From contig JAKALG010000017.1 of assembly GCA_021813235.1 (NCBI GenBank), positions 1 to 11,837 on the forward strand: DNA of 11,837 nucleotides, in the 5' to 3' direction. The notes below the pieces were generated by a model. That model was not told the DNA's origin. It was given only the letters and a program-made list of their open reading frames with translations, and made no database searches. This DNA comes from a bacterium. Lineage in GTDB: Bacteria; Patescibacteria; Paceibacteria; UBA9973. Of this stretch, positions 5,101 to 10,920 are shown one piece after another (the stretch's first letter is position 1; the number at the start of each line of letters is the position of its first letter). Both the position numbers and the translations under genes were made by a program.

Positions 5101-6972
5101 TTATTTACCTGTTACGACCTTTCCACCTGGAATCATTCCTACCTCCATTTCCTTTCGACTAAACATATCTTTCGGCTCTCCTGGAGGTTCTTTTCCTTGT
5201 TCTGGTGGAGATATCTGTTGTGCTTGTTCCTGCATTTTATTTTGAAGCTTTATTGCTCTTTGTCTTTCGTGAGCAAAATAGTGAGCCCATTTGCTTGAAG
5301 TATTTTTAGCCTGAGCGTGTACATAGAGATGAGCTTCATCATCGTCTTCTGGACTTATTTTTGCAAGAATATCCTTATTTAATTGCTCGTTTTCTTGTTC
5401 AGCTTTAATTGTTTCAATTGACTTAGGAAAGATTAAATCTAATGTTTCGGAATCCATTGTTCCAAACTTTGGAAAATATACATTTTTTAAGAACTTTGAG
5501 AATGACTCTGGCGGAACTGTGCTTGAGATTACTTGAAACTGCTGTGCTAATTCTCTACGCTCAACCATTTCTTTGAACTCTGCCTCCTTTGCAGAAAGTA
5601 CTAATGTCTTGGGAGGATATTTTGTTTTGATATCTTCGAATCTGATACTTTCAAAACTTACACGAGTTGTTGAGGTCATAGTAACAATCTTCTTGTCCCC
5701 TTCTTTTAAGTTGTTAATATATCTCTGGTACCAATGAGACCAAAACTCTCGTTCTCCGATTGCCAATACCTTGCTCATCAATGACTGTGAAAGGTCTGCA
5801 ATTTGTTGGAGAATAGCTGCTTCTGTCGCTGTCTTTTTTCCCTTAGGAATGGTGGGAGCAACTTGAGTGGCGCCTATCGCCTCAGAACCTTCACCTTTTA
5901 TGACGTTAACAAATTGTAAAAGCGAATTTGAAACTGATGCGTCTTTCTTAAGAGGCATAATCGCATTTTGGTCGGTAACAGGAATATGTTGGTTGATTTG
6001 TCTTTGAAAGAGTTGGCTTGGGTCGTCTACTTGTGAAGCAATGTATGTATAAATAGGATTTGCTTCGTCTTTAGCGGCTATATACATCAAGTTATATAGC
6101 ACTGATAACGCTCGGTGTTCATCTTCTACAATGTCAGGAACACTAACAGGAAGTGATGAATGAGGCTCTCTAAATCCTTCTTTAATTACAATAGGGAAAT
6201 TATCATCTTCTTTAAGGATATCTGATAATTTTTTCTCTCGTAATAGTTTGGTAAAGTCCTTATCTGTCCATACAACAACCTTTTCTCCATTATCGTCGTG
6301 AGTGTAAAACTCTAATATCTGGTAAATCTGATTTGGCGATTGTGATTCAATAGTCGGCGATGTCCCTTCCTTAGCCTGTTCTCTGCGTGTCTTATAGTTC
6401 CATATTTCAGCTTCTGCTCCTGATGGGAGTTCGCTTGCTGATTTTATCCCCTTAATAGAACCATCCTTAATCATTTTATTGATTTGCCCTTTAGAGAGGA
6501 AAATCCATTTACCATAATATCTCCAGTCTTTTGGCTTATCAAAGTAAGGGTCATAGACGAATACAAGCGGATTTATAACAGTAGGAGCCATTATCTTTCT
6601 CTCTTCGTCAAAGTTTAATGTTTCACAATAGCCACGTCCAAAGAATAACGTATCCCAAAGCCAATCATAATCTAACTGCTGTTTATCCATCTCACGATAA
6701 TCATTTACAGAAAGCTTATTCAATGCCTCGGTCTTCTTGTAGTCTTCATCTCCCCCTGGAATAAACTTAATCTGTATCTTATCGTCGTAAAGATTAGAAA
6801 ATACACGATTAAAGAACGTAAATAACATCTTACTAGAGATGTTTTCGTCTCCTCTTCGGAGGTTATTTAAGAGTATCAATTGATTGACTTGTCGTAACTT
6901 TCGTGCACGCAAAAAATCCTGTCCTTCTTCGTATTCAGTCTTTACTTGTCTTAAGAGTTGTTGCGAATCCAT
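5101..6972 (-). CDS. Portal protein
   Basis: At 623 aa this is the largest gene. Portals form the dodecameric ring at one capsid vertex through which TerL pumps DNA and to which adaptors bind. Seen here: an N-terminal helical region (about 1-65), the clip/wing-like TLFFGRGYCETLN (108-120), then INPLVFVYDPYF (133-144). There is a central segment with EDEHRALSVLYNLMYIA, and later a long helix-forming GKKTATEAAILQQIADLS plus LAIGEREFWSHWYQRYI, typical of portal stem and crown regions. The C-terminal part contains EAHLYVHAQAKN and HYFAHERQRAIKLQNK, a His-rich helical pattern seen at the ends of many portals, followed by a disordered Pro/Gly tail. Order TerL, unknown, portal, scaffold, capsid agrees. 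It begins a new transcription unit: a near-consensus promoter lies 60 nt upstream, and a hairpin abuts the ATG. Confidence 0.88.
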   Translation of the reverse strand: MDSQQLLRQVKTEYEEGQDFLRARKLRQVNQLILLNNLRRGDENISSKMLFTFFNRVFSNLYDDKIQIKFIPGGDEDYKKTEALNKLSVNDYREMDKQQLDYDWLWDTLFFGRGYCETLNFDEERKIMAPTVINPLVFVYDPYFDKPKDWRYYGKWIFLSKGQINKMIKDGSIKGIKSASELPSGAEAEIWNYKTRREQAKEGTSPTIESQSPNQIYQILEFYTHDDNGEKVVVWTDKDFTKLLREKKLSDILKEDDNFPIVIKEGFREPHSSLPVSVPDIVEDEHRALSVLYNLMYIAAKDEANPIYTYIASQVDDPSQLFQRQINQHIPVTDQNAIMPLKKDASVSNSLLQFVNVIKGEGSEAIGATQVAPTIPKGKKTATEAAILQQIADLSQSLMSKVLAIGEREFWSHWYQRYINNLKEGDKKIVTMTSTTRVSFESIRFEDIKTKYPPKTLVLSAKEAEFKEMVERRELAQQFQVISSTVPPESFSKFLKNVYFPKFGTMDSETLDLIFPKSIETIKAEQENEQLNKDILAKISPEDDDEAHLYVHAQAKNTSSKWAHYFAHERQRAIKLQNKMQEQAQQISPPEQGKEPPGEPKDMFSRKEMEVGMIPGGKVVTGK

Positions 6973-6974
6973 TG

Positions 6975-6999
6975 TGTTGGGTTTTGTACGACCCCAACA
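6975..6999 (-). promoter_or_regulatory. Hairpin abutting portal start codon
   Basis: In the leader RNA, TGTTGGG (6999-6993) pairs with CCCAACA (6981-6975), a 7-bp stem with the 11-nt loop GTCGTACAAAA. It ends 2 nt before ATG at 6972, where a Shine-Dalgarno would normally be; none is present. Likely to affect initiation of portal translation, or to bind a regulator. Confidence 0.5.
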
Positions 7000-7032
7000 T
7001 TAAACATAGAGAACATTTATCAGGTCGTTAGT

Positions 7033-7061
7033 ATTATAGCACACTTTTTATTTTTTATCAA
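7033..7061 (-). promoter_or_regulatory. Near-consensus sigma70-type promoter for the head operon
   Basis: Reading the minus strand, TTGATA (7061-7056) and TATAAT (7038-7033) are separated by exactly 17 bp, with an extended -10 (TGCTATAAT). Predicted start of transcription is near 7025, giving a leader of about 53 nt to the portal ATG. The -35 overlaps the last codons of the 143-aa gene. The block AAAAGTGTGCTATAAT matches a second site at 9473-9488. This suggests host sigma70-type polymerase transcribes the head genes. Confidence 0.8.
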
Positions 7062-7479
7062 ATATCGTTCCTCGTTTATAGTTTTTACCTCCTAGTGCAA
7101 TATCGGTACGTGTTCCGTGAGGTTCAAGAGGAACCATAACAAACCAATAGGCAAGCGCGTGAGGGTCTTGGGGTTTATAATTAGGGTCAAGAACTGCCTG
7201 TATATGTCGTGATTCATCTACTTTCCATCCCGTTTTCTTCGCATCATCCATAACAGTCTTCATTATATGCTCAATAACATCCTCTGGCTTTGCATCAAAA
7301 TAATCTGTCCAAGTATACGTACGCAAACATCCTGGCTTTCCACCAGACTTTTTTAATTCTTCGAGATTAAATCCTTCCGATTGAACGGCTATCTCTTGTT
7401 TTTCCCAATTATCCTTGTCTATTTTAATAGTACCTTTATGCTCTAGTGTTTCTTTTGCTTTTATATTATCGTGGGTCAT
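7048..7479 (-). CDS. Unknown protein between terminase and portal (143 aa)
   Basis: The chosen start is the ATG at 7479 (MTHDNIKAK), overlapping the TerL stop by 14 bases; a GGA sits 5 nt before it. An ATG at 7536 would add 19 residues, but with a 71-base overlap and no ribosome-binding site. The product is charged and soluble. It contains WEKQEIAVQSEGFNLEELKK, then the conserved-looking SGGKPGCLRTYTWTDYF and a helical EDVIEHIMKTVMDDAKK. It closes with DPHALAYWFVMVPLEPHGTR and a basic tail. No signal peptide, membrane segment or catalytic motif is evident, and I do not recognise a family. Position between TerL and portal suggests a packaging or head-assembly accessory, inference only. The head-operon promoter overlaps its last codons. 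Confidence 0.7.
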   Translation of the reverse strand: MTHDNIKAKETLEHKGTIKIDKDNWEKQEIAVQSEGFNLEELKKSGGKPGCLRTYTWTDYFDAKPEDVIEHIMKTVMDDAKKTGWKVDESRHIQAVLDPNYKPQDPHALAYWFVMVPLEPHGTRTDIALGGKNYKRGTIFDKK

Positions 7480-8713
7480 TTTTCCAAATATCTGCCATTT
7501 TATCTCTAAATACGACCTTTTTATATACTTTATCAAATGCGGGATTCTCCGTCTCCATTCCTGTTATAAGATACTGAACTGCATCACACAAGTGGTCGTT
7601 TATCTTTACAGGGTTTTCTTTCTTCGTATCGCCATCCTCATAATGATACTGGTTTGCTTCATCGAGAAAATAATTACAGTCTGTTGTAACAAATAGTGTC
7701 TTTTCTCGTATTCTATCTGTTACTTTTCCTATGTTTACAGGCACATTTTTCTTTATAATTCCTATACGCAAATGAGCATTTTGCATTTCCTTTATCCTAT
7801 CTGGCTCTGCGGGGTCAGGAAACCATTTATTCACTCCGTACTGTGAATCAAAGAGTTTACATTGTTCGATTATCTCGCTTGTTGTCTTTCCTGCTTCTTT
7901 CCATTCATCAATCAGATATACTTTTCCGTCTTTAACCTTTCCAATCATTATAGCTGCTGGGTTAGTAAATCCCCAATCTACCCCTCCATAAACTCTATCG
8001 GGATTACTTAATAACGCTTCAAATCGTGCATTTGGTTTAATAATCTGTTCTGGTGGAATATCCCATACTAATCCTTCCATCTTAGTAGGAATAGCGTCAT
8101 AAATCCTTGCAAATTCTTCTGATCTTAATCTTCGCTTTTCTGCTTCATAGAACTCTTTAGGAAAATAGGGATTATCAATACTTCTCCATTGATATACTTC
8201 AAATTGATTATCGAGGTTTTGTTGCCAAGGAATAAATACTTCGTTATATAGCCATCCTAATTCATACCACGTAGTAGTCATAAATATCTGACCTCCTGTG
8301 GTAGAAACACGTCCTCTCATAACATTCCACGCCAGTCTTGGCATTTGTCCTGCTTCATCAGCCCATATCCAATTAGCGGTTGTTCCCTCTGCACCTAATG
8401 GGTCATCCATTGAACGGATATACACTTTTCCTCCTGTTGGTAATTCAATCAATCCTCGTTGCTGTTTATGATACTTTTTTAGTTCGGGAAATTGAGTAAA
8501 GAACTTCTCCAATGTAGATTGTTCAAGGATTTTATAAGTTGGAGCCGCAATGATTCCCACTCCTTTAGGAAACTCTCCAATCTTCTTTCCTGCCCATAAA
8601 GAACCCACGAATGTTTTACCCCCTTGCTTTCCTGCTATTGCTGCACAGAATTGCCTTGTAAAATTATAGGCATCGTATTGTCTTGGATGAAGTTTAACCG
8701 TTGTTGTCTCCAT
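7466..8713 (-). CDS. terL: Terminase large subunit (packaging ATPase/nuclease)
   Basis: This 415-aa motor protein couples ATP hydrolysis to DNA translocation into the procapsid and cuts the concatemer. ATPase domain: Walker A AGKQGGKT (27-34), Walker B WIWADE with D119/E120, and the coupling motif MTTT (145-148). The adenine-side Gln is probably in HPRQYDA (9-15). RNase H-like nuclease domain: VDWGF with D246, FPDPAEPD with D300, and NDHLCDAV with D373/D377, a plausible acidic metal-binding set. Length is at the short end for terminases, but both domains appear complete. The start ATG lies within the end of TerS (20-base overlap) and has no Shine-Dalgarno, implying coupled translation. Packaging type (cos, pac or other) cannot be read from this. 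Confidence 0.95.
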   Translation of the reverse strand: METTTVKLHPRQYDAYNFTRQFCAAIAGKQGGKTFVGSLWAGKKIGEFPKGVGIIAAPTYKILEQSTLEKFFTQFPELKKYHKQQRGLIELPTGGKVYIRSMDDPLGAEGTTANWIWADEAGQMPRLAWNVMRGRVSTTGGQIFMTTTWYELGWLYNEVFIPWQQNLDNQFEVYQWRSIDNPYFPKEFYEAEKRRLRSEEFARIYDAIPTKMEGLVWDIPPEQIIKPNARFEALLSNPDRVYGGVDWGFTNPAAIMIGKVKDGKVYLIDEWKEAGKTTSEIIEQCKLFDSQYGVNKWFPDPAEPDRIKEMQNAHLRIGIIKKNVPVNIGKVTDRIREKTLFVTTDCNYFLDEANQYHYEDGDTKKENPVKINDHLCDAVQYLITGMETENPAFDKVYKKVVFRDKMADIWKNDPR

Positions 8714-9065
8714 TGAGCTTTTGTACTTCTATAACTCTAATAGGGATTTCTCCCTCTACTTCTATTTCGTGCTTTTCACTAAACTCGTCTTTCTTCTTTC
8801 TCTTTAGGTAATCCATAGCATTTGAGTAGTTTTCTTCTAGCTTTTCTACCACTGTTTTGCGTGCTTTTAATATAGGATTTTCCTTAAGTGCCTCTTTTCG
8901 CTCAATAAATTCTGGATGAAGATTTTGGTAATCATATAATGTCTGATGTGATATACCTGCGTAAAAACAAGCCTCTTTGTCTGTTCCTCCTAAAGAAAAT
9001 ACATACTCAAGTTTGTCAATAATTTCCTTAGTCATCATTGTTGGTCTTCCTACTTTATTCTTCAT
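8694..9065 (-). CDS. terS: Terminase small subunit
   Basis: A 123-aa DNA-recognition partner of TerL. The N-terminal region (GRPTMMTKEIIDKLEYVFSL) leads into a helix-turn-helix, GGTDKEACFYAGISHQTLYD (about 26-45), followed by HPEFIERKEALKENPILKARK, a spacing characteristic of phage small terminases. A long charged helix (KTVVEKLEENYSNAMDYLKR) should drive ring assembly. The C-terminal strand region (EIEVEGEIPIRVIEVQKL) would contact TerL or the portal. It directly precedes TerL with a 20-base overlap, the canonical order. The start overlaps the GroES stop by 11 bases and has AGGA 5 nt upstream, one of the better Shine-Dalgarno sites in the window. Confidence 0.88.
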   Translation of the reverse strand: MKNKVGRPTMMTKEIIDKLEYVFSLGGTDKEACFYAGISHQTLYDYQNLHPEFIERKEALKENPILKARKTVVEKLEENYSNAMDYLKRKKKDEFSEKHEIEVEGEIPIRVIEVQKLNGDNNG

Positions 9066-9339
9066 ATATTCCTAGTAATAGTTTAGTATCGACAAGATAA
9101 AATATTCTGTCTCCTTCCTCAAATCGTGCCTCTGGTTCATATGGCTTAATAAAGCATACCTTTACTCCAACCTTGACATATTCAGACTCTACTGGTATTC
9201 CTGTTCCTTTAGAAATAATCGTTCCTATAAGGCGTTCGTTCTTCTTTATCTTTTCACTGATAATAATACCAGACTTCGTTTGTTCTTCTTTTTCCTCTTT
9301 AACCTCTATAAGCACGCGTTCAAATAATGGCTTTATCAT
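9055..9339 (-). CDS. Phage-encoded GroES-like co-chaperonin
   Basis: A 94-aa Cpn10 protein, close to the 97 aa of E. coli GroES. The start at 9339 gives IKPLFERVLIEV, the standard first strand; an upstream ATG at 9429 would add 30 unrelated residues overlapping the glycosyltransferase. The mobile loop (about 17-33) holds the GroEL-binding hydrophobic triplet after Gly, here GIII (24-27) where E. coli has GIVL at the same position. RLIGTIISKGTG (36-47), YVKVGVKVCF (54-63) and EEGDRIFYLVD (74-84) follow the family pattern. The roof segment between strands is shorter than in E. coli. T4 gp31 and related proteins replace host GroES to fold bulky capsid proteins in GroEL; a similar role is inferred from packaging-operon location. 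It overlaps the upstream gene by 20 bases. Confidence 0.92.
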   Translation of the reverse strand: MIKPLFERVLIEVKEEKEEQTKSGIIISEKIKKNERLIGTIISKGTGIPVESEYVKVGVKVCFIKPYEPEARFEEGDRIFYLVDTKLLLGIYEE

Positions 9340-10396
9340 TGATAAGTGATTCGTATAGTTTAATTCTTTGATGACCCCATAACTTAATATCACGATTTTT
9401 AAGAACCCAATCTTTTTGTTCTTGTGCAATCTTCTCTCGGAGTTCTTTATTTATTGCTAATTCCTTAATTCCATTATACCACGCTTTTGGATTATTTTCA
9501 ACTAGCACCGTTGGTGTTCCTGTATATGGTTTGTTGTTTGAGCCTATGCACGGAGTTCCTACCATCGCATATTCTAATAGTTTAAGCTCTGATTTATTTC
9601 TATTAAACTTTGTATCTAAAACGGGTGCGAGACCTATATCAAAATCCAATTCTGATAATTTATATCGGTATTCTCCTATTTTCACAGCTTGAATCCAATG
9701 AAAGTTTTTAATCTTTTTACATTTAGCCTCTAATTCTAGCATTGCTTTGTAAAATGGATGTTTTGGGTTCTGTATTTTATTATAGTTTTCATTTGCCCAA
9801 TCTTTTAACGTACTATGATTCATAGACATACCAAACATATAAAAGTCAAAATCAATTTCCTCTTGTAGCTGAATTATACCCTCAATCATCGGAATTACAT
9901 CAGATATATGAGAGTTTGACCCAGCGAATCCTATGCGAAGTTTCTTGTTTTCTTTTGGTCGTTCTTTCCATTCATCTACATTTATACAGTTTGGAAAAAC
10001 ATAGATTGGTCGTGGCGTATGGGTTGCTAATGTGTTACCAAGCGTTTCTGTTGTTGTTGTTATGACGTGTGTTTCATTAAGCATATAATAATAGTTCTGT
10101 AACAATGAACGTGCTTGATGATATACGACATTTGTTGGTTCTACTAATTCAATTGCGTCATCGGTATCATAACTTATAACTTTTCCATTCATCCTAAGAT
10201 AGTCAAATGCTAATGTAAAATTACCTTCTCCTGTCCTATTAAAACAAAATACATCATAATCGAGAAGATTATCAGGCATATCTTTTCCATTTGCTACTAA
10301 TACCTCATGTCCTAATCGTTTTAATTCATCCGCGTATACTTTTGTTCTGACATAGTAACATCCTGTATTTTCATCATCTATAAATACTATTTTCAT
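9320..10396 (-). CDS. GT-B glycosyltransferase (GT4-like), 358 aa
   Basis: It probably transfers a sugar from a nucleotide-sugar donor to a virion or surface glycan. The N-terminal Rossmann half starts MKIVFIDDENTGCYYVR with YADELKRLGHEVLVA, then VISYDTDDAIE (74-83), a D-rich motif common in phage GTs. The linker VFPNCINVDEW (133-143) enters the C-terminal domain: IGFAGSNSHISDV (155-167), FDIGLAPV (252-259), and the donor-site region KSELKLLEYAMVGTPCIGS (268-286) with E270 and E275. GT-B enzymes of this kind often retain configuration, but donor and acceptor cannot be deduced. Its ATG overlaps the methyltransferase stop by 4 bases (ATGA), and its end overlaps GroES by 20. It is the most AT-rich part of the window. 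It carries an internal promoter for the packaging genes. Confidence 0.85.
   Translation of the reverse strand: MKIVFIDDENTGCYYVRTKVYADELKRLGHEVLVANGKDMPDNLLDYDVFCFNRTGEGNFTLAFDYLRMNGKVISYDTDDAIELVEPTNVVYHQARSLLQNYYYMLNETHVITTTTETLGNTLATHTPRPIYVFPNCINVDEWKERPKENKKLRIGFAGSNSHISDVIPMIEGIIQLQEEIDFDFYMFGMSMNHSTLKDWANENYNKIQNPKHPFYKAMLELEAKCKKIKNFHWIQAVKIGEYRYKLSELDFDIGLAPVLDTKFNRNKSELKLLEYAMVGTPCIGSNNKPYTGTPTVLVENNPKAWYNGIKELAINKELREKIAQEQKDWVLKNRDIKLWGHQRIKLYESLINDKAII
9473..9501 (-). promoter_or_regulatory. Probable internal promoter for groES-terS-terL
   Basis: On the minus strand, inside the glycosyltransferase gene, TTGAAA (9501-9496) and TATAAT (9478-9473) are 17 bp apart with an extended -10 (TGGTATAAT). 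The 16-mer AAAAGCGTGGTATAAT differs from the portal promoter's block at only two positions. It lies about 133 bp before the GroES ATG. Because it is within coding DNA, chance must be considered, but sequence and spacing together are strong. Confidence 0.6.
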
Positions 10397-10920
10397 AATT
10401 TAGGCATTAAAAATATATGGCTTTTATCGCTTGAATAATCCTCTCCTCCTTCAAAGTCTTCTCTTTCCCATTGTGAGATATGATGGCGCGCATCTCCATA
10501 GAAATGCTCTTGATACATAGTTGTTTCCTTTGGGGTAGAGATAAGAACTGGAGCTAATTTTCTCAATTCGTAAATAAGTTCTTTTGCTTTTGCTTTATCC
10601 CAATGTTCAACAACATCAATCATTAAAATAAGGTCTTTATTTCCTATTTTCCAATACGAGTCAAAAACACTTTCAGAAAGGACGTAATTATAAATAGAGG
10701 ATAATCGATAGGTAAGGAAGTACTTGGTATCTTCGACTGCCATTATATGAAAATCATCAATAGGATTTAGCTCGCCTTGTTCTGCTTTTCGTGAAAGGTA
10801 TTGTTCCCGTAATAGAAGCCCAAACTTACCAAATCCAGCACCTATATCGGCAACTTCTCTAGGTTTTATTTTATCTGTTATTTCTAATATTCTTCCGATA
10901 TTACTTGGATAAGATAGCAT
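10393..10920 (-). CDS. Class I SAM-dependent methyltransferase, 175 aa
   Basis: A small Rossmann-fold methyltransferase. SAM-binding motif I is VADIGAGFGKFG (23-34). The acidic residue after strand 2 is in MAVEDTKYF (60-68). LILMIDVVEHWDKAKA (97-112) is the post-motif DVVEH signature, VLISTPK (125-131) is strand 5, and HHISQWEREDF (146-156) is a distinct C-terminal piece seen in methyltransferases that travel with glycosyltransferases. No DNA-methyltransferase catalytic motif (NPPY, DPPY or PCQ) is present, so sugar, small-molecule or O-methylation is more likely than DNA modification. It starts inside the preceding glycosyltransferase (20-base overlap) and ends overlapping the next by ATGA, so the three are one coupled cassette. 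Substrate unknown. Confidence 0.83.
   Translation of the reverse strand: MLSYPSNIGRILEITDKIKPREVADIGAGFGKFGLLLREQYLSRKAEQGELNPIDDFHIMAVEDTKYFLTYRLSSIYNYVLSESVFDSYWKIGNKDLILMIDVVEHWDKAKAKELIYELRKLAPVLISTPKETTMYQEHFYGDARHHISQWEREDFEGGEDYSSDKSHIFLMPKL

Noticed and set aside
3781..5298. Plus-strand frames at 3781-3972, 3978-4172, 4962-5162 and 5083-5298, and the minus frame at 4777-4980
   Set aside because: All lie over better-supported minus-strand genes; their Leu/Phe/Cys-rich or low-complexity products are typical of wrong-frame translation.
7480..7536. A 19-residue extension of the 143-aa protein
   Set aside because: It needs a 71-base overlap with the terminase gene and has no ribosome-binding site, whereas the ATG at 7479 has a normal coupled position.
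9340..9429. A 30-residue N-terminal extension of the GroES-like protein
   Set aside because: The Cpn10 fold begins at the ATG at 9339; the extension overlaps glycosyltransferase coding and is not family-like.
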